Assembly: GCF_006874645.1 (NCBI RefSeq)
Contig: NZ_CP030082.1
Span: 62,001-126,000 of the forward strand
Length of the DNA: 64,000 nt
From: Bdellovibrio sp. ZAP7
GTDB lineage: Bacteria > Bdellovibrionota > Bdellovibrionia > Bdellovibrionales > Bdellovibrionaceae
Direction of reading: 5' to 3'
The notes beneath the pieces were generated by a model. The model saw nothing but the letters and a program-made list of their open reading frames with translations. It did no database searches and was not told where the DNA came from. Both the position numbers and the translations under genes were made by a program. Each line of letters starts with the position of its first letter. Positions within the stretch are counted from its first letter, which is position 1. This document shows positions 17,943 through 26,557 of the stretch, piece after piece.

Positions 17943-19082
17943 ATGCGCCAGATTTTGGTTTTATTTTCTATCTTAATTATTCTTTGTAATGCGAATGCAA
18001 AAGAATCGGATTGGGCGACAACGGCTCAATGGGTTCCTAAAGGTGAAGATCAGCAGAATCCTTATGAACTTCCGGGGAAATCCCTTCCTCCAAAAACAAC
18101 GATAGATACCTTTGGCATCTGCTTTGCGGCATCTGCTGCGACCGTATTGAACTACGAGATGTGCAAGCAAGGGTCAATTAAAGACTGCTCGACTCTTCCA
18201 GAGGAGAAGCGTGTTTCTACTCTTGGTATAGCCAGATACGCAGCCAAACCTATTGAAGATGGTCTCACTGATTACGACGATAGTTACCAGCAATTGAAAG
18301 AAGGAAGTTCGGGAGCGAAGGTTCTTACTCTAGCTTCCAACATGTTTAAAATGCCAACGGAGAAATGTGTTTCCCTGCAAAGAATCGCCTCAAAAATTCC
18401 AGTAGAAGGTGCGAATGATGCAGTGGCGGCCCAACAAGCAATTTGGAAGGATCTTGAAGCCGCATATAAGGGCTATAGAAAGGCTCTTTCAGAGAAATGC
18501 GATAGCTGCGCCTCAAAGTTCTATGCAACTGCCGTCGAAACTGTCTCAAAGGGTATCAAACTTGAAGATGATCAGATGATCGATCCAAATCTTAGGAACG
18601 ATCAAGCAAGAGTTATGCAGGCATTCAAAGAGGATACTTATGAAAAGGCCCTGAATACTCTTCTTTATCCGAAAGCATGTAGTGAAAATGGAATTTCACT
18701 TCCCAAGCCTTCTGATGTTACGGTCCGATACTTCCCGCAGAAGGAAAAAATCCTAGATGGCCAATCGCTTATTCCTCAAATAAAGAAAATTCTTGAATCA
18801 AAGCAACCTGTAATTCTCGATGGCATTTGCGTTCAGGATTGTGAAACAACGAGGCCGCTATATCACTCAATTGTAGTTGCGGGCTATCGGAAAATTTGTC
18901 CTAAAGGCGATACAAAACAGCAGAATTGCCGCGAAGCCTTAAAGGTTGTTAACAGTGCAGGCGCCGGCTGGCAGGCTATCCACAACGATGGGTGGGTAGA
19001 AGCTAAGTCATTGATGAAAAATGTTAAAGTTGTTGCCGGAACTTTGAGCTGGTTAGAAGACACATCGAAAAAGGCTCAGTAA
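17943..19082 (+). CDS. Secreted papain-like cysteine peptidase, paralogue of the 10995 gene
   Basis: A 379-residue protein with a signal peptide (MRQILVLFSILIILCNANA). It has the same unusual papain-like layout as the 10995 product: Cys in TFGICFAASAA (about residue 60), His in YHSIVVAGY (about 308), Asn in VVNSAGAGWQ (about 337). Shared blocks include EEKRVSTLGIARY and the segment ending in FKEDTYEKAL. The usual Asn-Ser/Pro-Trp is changed to Asn-Ser-Ala here. ATG 17943 is 5 bases past GAGGA; ATG 17940 and TTG 17931 are alternatives. It is divergent from the metalloprotease-like gene. Probably a periplasmic or secreted hydrolase. Confidence 0.78.
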   Translation: MRQILVLFSILIILCNANAKESDWATTAQWVPKGEDQQNPYELPGKSLPPKTTIDTFGICFAASAATVLNYEMCKQGSIKDCSTLPEEKRVSTLGIARYAAKPIEDGLTDYDDSYQQLKEGSSGAKVLTLASNMFKMPTEKCVSLQRIASKIPVEGANDAVAAQQAIWKDLEAAYKGYRKALSEKCDSCASKFYATAVETVSKGIKLEDDQMIDPNLRNDQARVMQAFKEDTYEKALNTLLYPKACSENGISLPKPSDVTVRYFPQKEKILDGQSLIPQIKKILESKQPVILDGICVQDCETTRPLYHSIVVAGYRKICPKGDTKQQNCREALKVVNSAGAGWQAIHNDGWVEAKSLMKNVKVVAGTLSWLEDTSKKAQ

Positions 19083-19146
19083 CCTGAGGTGTACTCGGGC
19101 GATGAGGCTTGACTCCAATACTGACTCTGATAGGGTCAGCTCCCTT

Positions 19147-19614
19147 ATGAATAAAGACTTCATGATTAGAGCGGTTGAGCTCTCTAGAAAAAATATGCAA
19201 GGTGGCGCTGGCGGTCCTTTTGGGGCTGTGGTTGTTAAGGATGGTAAGATCATCGGTGAGGGTTGGAACAAGGTTACTTCTTCCAATGATCCGACGGCAC
19301 ATGCTGAGGTTTCGGCTATTCGTGATGCTTGCGCTAATGTTAAGAACTTTTCTTTAGAGGGCGCCGAGATTTACACCAGCTGCGAGCCTTGTCCTATGTG
19401 CTTGGCCGCGATTTATTGGGCGCGTATTTCTACGATCTATTACGGCAACACTCGCAAAGATGCTGCTGACATTCATTTCGATGATGATTTTCTTTATCAG
19501 GAAATTCCCAAAGACATTAAGGATCGCAAAGTCCCGATGATTCAGTGTGGTCATACAGAAGCTCTTGCCGTATTTAAAGAGTGGGAAAACAAAACTGACA
19601 AGATCCCCTACTAA
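19147..19614 (+). CDS. guaD: Guanine deaminase (CDA-fold, GuaD type)
   Basis: A 155-residue zinc-dependent deaminase. It has the HAE motif (DPTAHAEVSAIRDAC) and the PCxxC motif (SCEPCPMCLAAIYWAR), supplying the zinc ligands and catalytic Glu. The GGPFGAVVVKDG and FDDDFLYQEI segments and the terminal tyrosine match the domain-swapped Bacillus-type guanine deaminase rather than TadA. It converts guanine to xanthine in the cytoplasm. ATG 19147 aligns with the family N-terminus (NKDFMIRAVELS); an in-frame ATG at 19102 would add 15 residues with no homology value. Guanine salvage fits an organism that degrades host nucleic acid. Confidence 0.88.
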   Translation: MNKDFMIRAVELSRKNMQGGAGGPFGAVVVKDGKIIGEGWNKVTSSNDPTAHAEVSAIRDACANVKNFSLEGAEIYTSCEPCPMCLAAIYWARISTIYYGNTRKDAADIHFDDDFLYQEIPKDIKDRKVPMIQCGHTEALAVFKEWENKTDKIPY

Positions 19615-19675
19615 GGTCTTGTCGAGTTTATAAACAGGACTCCAATCGAGCTTAGCTTTTGGAGACAATAGAGGA

Positions 19676-21712
19676 ATGAAGTACTTTTCATTCCTCTTTT
19701 TATTTTCAGCGTTTTTTATATTCACTTCCTGCGCAACCGTCGAAAAGCAGATTCCTCGAGACATCGCCTCGCTACAATCATCAGGTGCGATGGAAGGAAT
19801 TTGGTTCCTGCAAGGCACCAGCTCTACACGTGGTCCTTACAATGGTGAACTTGAGTTAAGAAAATCCAGTGATGGCACATACGATGCTATTCGTGTGATC
19901 ACGTATATCAACTATTTCTATGATGGTTTGAAAGTTCAAGAAGTCTGGTCAGGTAAAGCCGTTGCCGCTGGCGACACTTTGGTGATGAGCTATGATTTAC
20001 GCCAAGCGGACTTTATTGAAAAGCTGGGAACGCAAAAAAGAGAACCTAGCGATTTTAAAAACCCGATCACGGTGGTCACCCGGTTCGCAGTAACTGATAA
20101 AGGTTTGTCGTCGCAATTTTCTGACAAAAAAGTTTCAAATTATACCGAGTGGATTACGACACGCAGAAATCTTGAAGCAAAACCATTGTGGATAAATTTA
20201 CGCACCAATATCGATGCTCAAGGACCGAAAGTTCCTTTAGCAGTTCGTGGAGTAATCAATTTATTTAAACGTGATGTTGGTTTTACCAAAGATCCCTTTG
20301 TACAATCCTTTAAAAACAGAAAAGAATTCAAAGAAGAACGTCCTTTCATCGTTTTCGATCCGACTGATTACGTCTTCTATCAAAACAATAAAGACATCAT
20401 CCGTGTCGTCAATAAAGTGACCGATGATATTTCAATCACGGAAGCATCCGTAAAAAGAAATGCCTATTCACCGACGTTGAAAGAAAAAGCTGCGAGTTAC
20501 GAAAAGAACACCGTCACTCATCACATCAACGAAATTGGGATGGTTTCGAAAGCTGATGTCGATGCCAACGGGAAATTGGTTGCGTATCGCTATGACGGTG
20601 ATTCTGCGTTGTGGACGGGAATGTATATTGGCTCGCAATCGATGCGCTATCTCGCGACCAAAGATCCAGAAGCCTTGGCAAATGTACGTAAATCATTGCG
20701 TGCGATCTTTATGCTTATTGATATCACAGATGATCCCAAGGAATTTGCGCGAACCTTGATGCCGTATTCTCCGGGTGAACCGATTCCGAATAAATGGCAT
20801 CAAGGTAAAGGCATTTATTCAAACGTGCTTTGGTTAGAAGGTGGCAATAACGATATGTACAAGGGCCTGACTCACTCGATGATGTGGGCAAGCTTGGTAA
20901 TTCCTGAAACAGATCAGGAAATCTGGTCTCACCTTCGTGATAAGTCACGCCGCTTAATGGGATTAAGAACATTCGATGAAAAACCCCAGAATCAGGCTCC
21001 CACGTATGGCCTTGTGGCTCTTATAAACAAAGATAAAAATGCTCGTGATAAATACGAATCAACTTATAAAAAATTAAGCTGGAAGCCATCAAGCTATAGC
21101 TTGGATACAACGTTCTATTGGCATGGCAGTGCTGACTGGAGTGGTATTAATTTAGGATTGGTTGGTGACATCACAGATATCATGATTGCTGACCGTATGG
21201 GCGAATCCAAAATCCGAGATCGTCTGCGCGAGCGCTTGATGGATTCCTGGGTGACGTACAGCCCGGCTCAAAGACATTTGCTGACAATGGTGGCCTATGG
21301 TTTTGCATACTCCCATGGGACCCGTGGTGGTAACTTTAGGGAAGAAAGCAGCGACGATAAGTTCATGACGTCTTTGGCGCAGTCAGTTTGGGGCTTGCGT
21401 GAGATTCCATATCCACGGCCAAATTTGGATGTATCGATCAATCACTCCCTGCGCCCGGATTGGTGTATTTCTCCGATCCCTCGCCTTTTCTGGAAGGGTT
21501 TAAAGCGCCCCGAACCACCGGTGGAGTACTTCTATCAGGGTCTTTATAACTACCCGGTATTCGAGCACCAGGCCTTTACTTCCAACTTTGTCTGGAAAGA
21601 CACGGCCTTTGGATTTAAGGATGATCACTCCCGTGGTTCAGAAAATGCGGGCGTAGATTATCTGTATGCGTATTGGCTCGCTAAATACGTAGGTATTCCT
21701 AACTTTGAATAG
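19676..21712 (+). CDS. Large exported lipoprotein of unknown function
   Basis: A 678-residue protein with a lipoprotein signal peptide (FLFLFSAFFIFTSC, lipobox FTSC, Cys about residue 19). The first ~150 mature residues look like a beta-rich domain. The central and C-terminal parts are Trp/Tyr-rich, with segments such as GDSALWTGMYIGSQSMRYL and GGNNDMYKGLTHSMMWASL that resemble helical alpha/alpha-barrel glycan-processing proteins. No family could be named, so enzyme activity is only a possibility. The GGAGACAATAGAGGA ribosome site supports the start. It is followed by a weak hairpin (GATCTTT/AAAGATC) with no T run. Confidence 0.7.
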   Translation: MKYFSFLFLFSAFFIFTSCATVEKQIPRDIASLQSSGAMEGIWFLQGTSSTRGPYNGELELRKSSDGTYDAIRVITYINYFYDGLKVQEVWSGKAVAAGDTLVMSYDLRQADFIEKLGTQKREPSDFKNPITVVTRFAVTDKGLSSQFSDKKVSNYTEWITTRRNLEAKPLWINLRTNIDAQGPKVPLAVRGVINLFKRDVGFTKDPFVQSFKNRKEFKEERPFIVFDPTDYVFYQNNKDIIRVVNKVTDDISITEASVKRNAYSPTLKEKAASYEKNTVTHHINEIGMVSKADVDANGKLVAYRYDGDSALWTGMYIGSQSMRYLATKDPEALANVRKSLRAIFMLIDITDDPKEFARTLMPYSPGEPIPNKWHQGKGIYSNVLWLEGGNNDMYKGLTHSMMWASLVIPETDQEIWSHLRDKSRRLMGLRTFDEKPQNQAPTYGLVALINKDKNARDKYESTYKKLSWKPSSYSLDTTFYWHGSADWSGINLGLVGDITDIMIADRMGESKIRDRLRERLMDSWVTYSPAQRHLLTMVAYGFAYSHGTRGGNFREESSDDKFMTSLAQSVWGLREIPYPRPNLDVSINHSLRPDWCISPIPRLFWKGLKRPEPPVEYFYQGLYNYPVFEHQAFTSNFVWKDTAFGFKDDHSRGSENAGVDYLYAYWLAKYVGIPNFE

Positions 21713-21762
21713 GATCTTTTGAAAGATCTACCCTGTCGCAAGAATGATTGAATTTCGGTCTC

Positions 21763-21782
21763 GGGGGAGTTAAAAATCCCCC
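21763..21782 (+). promoter_or_regulatory. Hairpin over the queF ribosome-binding region
   Basis: A 6-bp stem GGGGGA/TCCCCC (21763-21768 with 21777-21782) with an A-rich loop ends one base before the queF ATG. The G run is the only Shine-Dalgarno-like sequence, so folding would control or reposition initiation. It does not match the preQ1 riboswitch classes known to me. Confidence 0.4.
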
Positions 21783-21783
21783 T

Positions 21784-22293
21784 ATGAAAAAGACTGGCAG
21801 AGACTCAAAAGAGCTAAAGAACTTCGCCCTGGGTGAAGCTAAAACAGACTACGCACAAACTTATTCTCCAGAATCCCTTGAGGCATTCGACAACAAAAAT
21901 CCAGGCAAGATTGCTTGGACGACTTTTGTTTGCACAGAGTTCACATCACTTTGTCCAAAAACAGGCCAACCTGATTTTGCGAAAGTTTTTATTAACTATA
22001 TCGCTGATAAAAAGATGGTGGAGTCTAAATCTTTGAAACTTTATTTATTCAGCTTCCGTAACCACGGCGACTTCCACGAAGACTGTATTCAAACAATTTG
22101 TGACGACTTGGTTAAACTTATGAAGCCTAAGTACATCGAAGTTATTGGTGAGTTCACTCCGCGCGGAGGGATTGCGATCTTCCCTTATGCAAGCTACGCT
22201 TGTAAAGACAAGTTCTATCAGGACTTGTGGAAAAAACGTCTGAGTGAGTTCGCTCCTGGGAAGTATTCTATGGAGTTGAGCAAGCTCTACTAA
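21784..22293 (+). CDS. queF: NADPH-dependent 7-cyano-7-deazaguanine reductase
   Basis: A 169-residue QueF of the short, unimodular type. It reduces preQ0 to preQ1 in queuosine biosynthesis. The catalytic cysteine (about residue 57) lies in EFTSLCPKTGQPDFA. The NADPH-binding QueF motif is in ESKSLKLYLFSFRNHG, followed by the conserved DFHEDC. ATG 21784 matches the usual family length; a TTG at 21748 would add 12 residues and run through the leader hairpin. Only 9 bases separate it from the next gene, so the two are probably co-transcribed, although no functional link between them is evident. Confidence 0.95.
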   Translation: MKKTGRDSKELKNFALGEAKTDYAQTYSPESLEAFDNKNPGKIAWTTFVCTEFTSLCPKTGQPDFAKVFINYIADKKMVESKSLKLYLFSFRNHGDFHEDCIQTICDDLVKLMKPKYIEVIGEFTPRGGIAIFPYASYACKDKFYQDLWKKRLSEFAPGKYSMELSKLY

Positions 22294-22302
22294 GAGGGCT
22301 TC

Positions 22303-24648
22303 ATGAAACAAAATCTTCCCCAAGAACTTACGAAAATTGTTGATTGGTCAGTAACGGAATTGGGGAAGGTGATTGAGTTCGAAGTCGGTAAATCCGGCTT
22401 CAATCGGATCGAACGAATTCGGCGCTATATCAAATCCCCTGCGGGTCAGTCCCTTGAAGGGCTTAAATCACTTCAAGAAGAGCTCGCAAGCCTTTCTGAA
22501 AAAGAACAATATCAAATTGCCCATGCCTTTGCCTTGATGCTGGAAATTATTAATTCCTGTGAGGCCGCATATCGCACGTACCGACTTAGAATCGAAGATC
22601 GTGATATTGAAGCCATAACTCACAGTTATGGGCGTATCATTCACGTCTTGACTGCACATCCTACAGAATCCAGAAACCCCGATGCTCTGTACTACTTTAA
22701 AAAAATTCAAAAGTTGCTAGAACGTCGCTTGGAGAGAATTTCTGAATTAGATGAACCCGAACTGAATATTTTAATCAAATGGGTTTGGAACATCCCGATG
22801 TCGAAACAACGTAAGCCATCGGTCATGGACGAAGCTGAATACATTTATAATCTGGGCCTGCAGGACGAAATTATTGAAATGTACATCAAGCAACGCCTTG
22901 CCAAGCATCCGTTTTACATTCGCACGTGGGTCGGGGGAGATAAGGACGGCCATCCGGGAGTTGACGAAAAGACGATGTTGCAAAGCTTGAACATGTCGCG
23001 AGGACTTTTGGTGAAATGGCTCAGTCGAGCATTTAAGGAATATCAAAAGGACCTGGAGCCGTTGATTCGCAACAAAGGTTTCGAAGCGGCAAAGTCGAAA
23101 CTGATTAAACAGCTAGGCGCCGAAATTGCTCAGACTTTGGTGCGTTTGAAAAGAATTGAATCAAAAGATGCGAATAAACTTCATCGACTTAAGGAAGCGT
23201 TCCTTCATTTAAGTGTCGAGCAAAGAAAAAGTTTTGGAGTGGATTCGCCCGTTTTGATTCGTATCCAAGCATTTTTAAAATCATTTCCTGGCATGGTGGT
23301 GCCACTAGAACTTCGGGAAGACAGTGGTCTTGTGCATGAAGCTGTGGATAACCCGGGAAAGAGCTTCAATATTTCTCGCATGATAAAAACTCTTTCTAGA
23401 ATATCTCCGGATCATGATCCGAAATTCTATGTGCGCGGCTTTGTTTTAAGTAATTGCGAATCAGTAAAAGACATTGTTGCGGGCATGAAATTGACTAAGA
23501 AATATCTGGGAGAGTATCGCCTGCCCGTAGTCCCGCTGTTTGAAAGTGCACATTCATTATCTGAAGGTAAATCAATCATCACAGAATTCTTAAGTAGCAA
23601 ATCTCATCGCTCCATAATTGCTAAGAAATGGTCGGGGAAACTTGAAGTAATGCTGGGGTATTCTGATTCGTCAAAAGAAAACGGTGCATTTGCTTCCAGG
23701 TTCTTAATTAAATCTGCAGTGTCAGACCTAGAAAAGGTTATTAGCTCCCATGATATCAAGCCCATCTTCTTTCATGGTTCTGGTGGAAGTATTGAAAGGG
23801 GCGGAGGCTCTGTGCAGGAACAAACCGATTGGTGGCCACTGTCAGCTTTGGAAGTGGTTAAGGTCACCATTCAAGGTGAAATGATCTATCGAAGCTATAC
23901 ATCTGCTGAGATCTTAGAAAGACAGCTTGAACGCTTTATGGTTGCTAGGGATCGACAGGCAAAGTCAGCTCGCAAACCTTCATCTGTTCGTATCGATAAA
24001 GCATTAAAGCGCATGGCTGAGGCAACCAAAGCCAAATATCAAGATACTTTAAAGCAACCTGAATTTCTGCAGATGATCGAAGAGGCAACGCCGTATTCAT
24101 ATCTTAAAGATTTGCGTATGGGTTCTCGTCCCTCGAAGCGCCAGGGCCCGGTCCAATTGAAAAGCTTACGCGCAATTCCCTGGGTTTTGTGTTGGACACA
24201 GACACGCACGTTGTTTCCAACTTGGTGGGGAGTTGGAAGTTTTTGGAAGACTCTGAATAAGCCTGAGAAGGCTGTATATAAAAAAGCTTTTAAGGAATCC
24301 CAGCTCTTTAGTTCTTACATAAAGGTATTGGGATTTACGCTTGAGAAAATGGATTTAAATATCTTTGGTTTGTATTTAGCGAATTCCAAATTGTCTCAGA
24401 ATCAACAAGAGAAATACCTGAAAGACTTTATTCAAGAATTTAAAGAGTGTAAAAAAGCGATGTACGAAATCACGGGAGAAAGAAATCTGTTGTGGTATCG
24501 ACCGTGGTTGGGAAAAAGCATTTCCCTTCGCTCGCCCCTGATTCATCCTTTGAATGTCTTGCAACTAATAGCTCTGAAGGAGCGCAATTTACTGCTGCTT
24601 AGAGAGACCGTTACAGGGGTCGCAAGTGGTATGCTGACGACGGGATAA
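22303..24648 (+). CDS. ppc: Phosphoenolpyruvate carboxylase, divergent form
   Basis: A 781-residue protein, about 100 shorter than common PEP carboxylases. Family blocks are in order: VLTAHPTESRN (catalytic His about 119), GYSDSSKENGAF, FHGSGGSIERGGG, QGEMIYRSY, SLRAIPWVLCWTQTR, and the C-terminal ASGMLTTG. The enzyme forms oxaloacetate from PEP and bicarbonate in the cytoplasm. In the glycine-rich loop the first of two conserved active-site arginines (R581 in E. coli numbering) is serine (about residue 493), while the second is kept (about 499). The canonical C-terminal GMRNTG is GMLTTG. Activity or regulation may therefore differ. Confidence 0.85.
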   Translation: MKQNLPQELTKIVDWSVTELGKVIEFEVGKSGFNRIERIRRYIKSPAGQSLEGLKSLQEELASLSEKEQYQIAHAFALMLEIINSCEAAYRTYRLRIEDRDIEAITHSYGRIIHVLTAHPTESRNPDALYYFKKIQKLLERRLERISELDEPELNILIKWVWNIPMSKQRKPSVMDEAEYIYNLGLQDEIIEMYIKQRLAKHPFYIRTWVGGDKDGHPGVDEKTMLQSLNMSRGLLVKWLSRAFKEYQKDLEPLIRNKGFEAAKSKLIKQLGAEIAQTLVRLKRIESKDANKLHRLKEAFLHLSVEQRKSFGVDSPVLIRIQAFLKSFPGMVVPLELREDSGLVHEAVDNPGKSFNISRMIKTLSRISPDHDPKFYVRGFVLSNCESVKDIVAGMKLTKKYLGEYRLPVVPLFESAHSLSEGKSIITEFLSSKSHRSIIAKKWSGKLEVMLGYSDSSKENGAFASRFLIKSAVSDLEKVISSHDIKPIFFHGSGGSIERGGGSVQEQTDWWPLSALEVVKVTIQGEMIYRSYTSAEILERQLERFMVARDRQAKSARKPSSVRIDKALKRMAEATKAKYQDTLKQPEFLQMIEEATPYSYLKDLRMGSRPSKRQGPVQLKSLRAIPWVLCWTQTRTLFPTWWGVGSFWKTLNKPEKAVYKKAFKESQLFSSYIKVLGFTLEKMDLNIFGLYLANSKLSQNQQEKYLKDFIQEFKECKKAMYEITGERNLLWYRPWLGKSISLRSPLIHPLNVLQLIALKERNLLLLRETVTGVASGMLTTG

Positions 24649-24784
24649 GTGCCCCAAAAAGCATGCTGTAAATATCTTTTACACTCCCCTTTGCCCTGGC
24701 TCAAATAGGATGCAGAGGGCGGAGGCCCGTTATTTGAACATAGGTTCGTGGAATCAATCATTTACGAACCAAAGGATCTTTCAA

Positions 24785-25522
24785 ATGTTCAAACAATCAC
24801 TTCGCGGCGCCGTTACAGTTTCCCTTCTTCTGATCGGCCAAACTTCTTTCGCTAGTTTGAAACTTTCTGAAATTAAAAAGTGCATTTCAAACGAAATGGA
24901 CGTGGTTCGTGTTGTTCACCCTTTGAAGGCTGAATACCTAAGAGCTGAGCGTGAAGGATCAGTGGCCGAATTAATCAATATGCTGAAAGAAGACACGGAA
25001 GACCTGGATATGCTTTCTGAAGCAGAAGCTTCAAGCACACGCGGTAAAGCTTTGACTAAAGAAATCAGCGAAATAGAAGATGTGTTGGAAAACTCAAAGT
25101 CATGTGCTGATGCTCGAAAGGCGATGTTAAAGTTTGCCAATATCTATGAAAAGAAACCGCTTCTTTCATTGAGTGTGTTCTTCGAAAAAGATGTGCACGG
25201 TGATTCAGAGTTGCCGCAGTGGAATGCGGAAGCGAAAGAATCTTTGAAAAATGCAGGATATTCTAAGGCTCTTGCGAATTTCGAGGCTTCTCGTCACCCC
25301 GCTTTGGCTTTGTTTTTAGCGTCTGGTGAGACGACATCTGTTCTTGATGAACAGTTTATGCTTGAGCGCGATGAAACTATGAGATCTGCATTGAAAGCTA
25401 TTGTTGGTGACGACGCCTCTGCGGATATCTTGGAAGAGCGACTTGCAGAAAAAATGCGTAAAGAAAGCTTAGTTCGTATGTCGGCAGTATCAGCTGCGGC
25501 TAACGAGCTTATTAGAAAGTAA
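24785..25522 (+). CDS. Exported helical hypothetical protein
   Basis: A 245-residue protein with a signal peptide (FKQSLRGAVTVSLLLIGQTSFA) and a mature region that is charged and alpha-helical, with two cysteines (KKCISNE, KSCADAR). ATG 24785 follows AAAGGATCTTTCAA and directly precedes the signal peptide; the longer frame from 24710 lacks support. Its 3' end overlaps the convergent gene at 25490 by 33 bases, so antisense interaction of the two transcripts is possible. No family recognised. Confidence 0.7.
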   Translation: MFKQSLRGAVTVSLLLIGQTSFASLKLSEIKKCISNEMDVVRVVHPLKAEYLRAEREGSVAELINMLKEDTEDLDMLSEAEASSTRGKALTKEISEIEDVLENSKSCADARKAMLKFANIYEKKPLLSLSVFFEKDVHGDSELPQWNAEAKESLKNAGYSKALANFEASRHPALALFLASGETTSVLDEQFMLERDETMRSALKAIVGDDASADILEERLAEKMRKESLVRMSAVSAAANELIRK

Positions 25523-26557
25523 TCGGAATTCTTTAAAGTTTTTGACTAGCAATCGAGTCACGATCTCGGTTGCTAGCAACAAACCTAGCCAATAGAGATC
25601 AATTAATCTGGGGTGCTCCTTAAAGTGAAGCGACCAATCAGAAGCCCACGGCAGAAATGCAAACTCCACAAAATAGCAAAGTCCAAAAAATCTATTCCAT
25701 GCCAAATCAGAGATGAATTTTACTGCCTTAAAGTTTCCTAAAAATTCATTCACTTGATTTAAGCATGCAAGTCGAATCCAAATGAACAGAACAATGAAGC
25801 GGCTCCAAAAAAACCAAAGGTCACCAGAAAATACGTAATAGTAAAATCCAGTCGGCGTGATGGAGATATTGGGATTCGTGGGGAATACACAAATAAGAGC
25901 AAATGCAATACCCAGTAAATACCAGGCTTCGTTCTTCAATCCCTGGTAGACCCACGATTGCTCAGGCTCTAGTCTGATGATCTTTCCCATACTGCATCCC
26001 AAAACAGGTATTGCAAGCCAAGGCAGCAGTCCCCAACCAATAGTGGCGTTGACGTCCAGATCCCCGACAAGCATCTGACTTAGAAAAGGGCTTAGATTTG
26101 GTTTTAAGATCTGGTACCAATCGATCGGAATGCACAAGGAAGCTATAGCAATAATACTTGCAGCAGACAGAAACTTTCTATTTTGTGGAAAGACCTGAAC
26201 CACTAATAGACTTACAAAAAGATAGGCGTAAAGATTCCAGCTCCATGTCGTGATATCTGCATTTTCCTGATCATGGACCATCATTCCAATCAATCCGGTT
26301 CCAACCAAAAGATATCTTTTCCAGTTAAACTGTGTTCTGGAATACCCAATCAAGAAAAACGAAACCAAAGCTAGGATGAGTCCCGAGTATCCCCAGTAGT
26401 TCAAAAAAAATGGCGTCAATAATCCAAAGACTGATTCTGATGCGGTAAAGAGCATTTTGGATTCACCAAAAGATGTTTCCCACACGTGATAAAAGGTCAC
26501 GACCAGAATCGCACATGTTCTTAGCAAATCTAAAGCATAGAATCTTTGACTCTTCAT
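25490..26557 (-). CDS. Acyltransferase-3-like polytopic membrane protein (first paralogue)
   Basis: A 355-residue protein with about ten hydrophobic helices. The N-terminal RFYALDLLRTCAILVVTFYHVW resembles the Arg/His-bearing first helix of acyltransferase-3 or related DUF1624-type membrane acyltransferases. It is clearly paralogous to the 33439 product: matching blocks are the DILR/DLLR start, TTW(S/D)WN/DxY, LLPWLAIPVL and ISDLAWNRFFGLCYF. ATG 26557 overlaps the upstream stop as ATGA, indicating translational coupling. It is the last gene of the minus-strand pilin operon. It may transfer acyl groups to a surface polymer or pilin glycan; this is inference. Confidence 0.6.
   Translation of the reverse strand: MKSQRFYALDLLRTCAILVVTFYHVWETSFGESKMLFTASESVFGLLTPFFLNYWGYSGLILALVSFFLIGYSRTQFNWKRYLLVGTGLIGMMVHDQENADITTWSWNLYAYLFVSLLVVQVFPQNRKFLSAASIIAIASLCIPIDWYQILKPNLSPFLSQMLVGDLDVNATIGWGLLPWLAIPVLGCSMGKIIRLEPEQSWVYQGLKNEAWYLLGIAFALICVFPTNPNISITPTGFYYYVFSGDLWFFWSRFIVLFIWIRLACLNQVNEFLGNFKAVKFISDLAWNRFFGLCYFVEFAFLPWASDWSLHFKEHPRLIDLYWLGLLLATEIVTRLLVKNFKEFRLLSNKLVSRS

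Noticed and set aside
19102-19146. Longer start of the guanine deaminase
   Set aside because: The extra 15 residues do not belong to the deaminase fold; ATG 19147 matches the family N-terminus.
21718-21783. preQ1 riboswitch upstream of queF
   Set aside because: The visible hairpins do not match the class I, II or III layouts; listed instead as an unclassified start-site stem.
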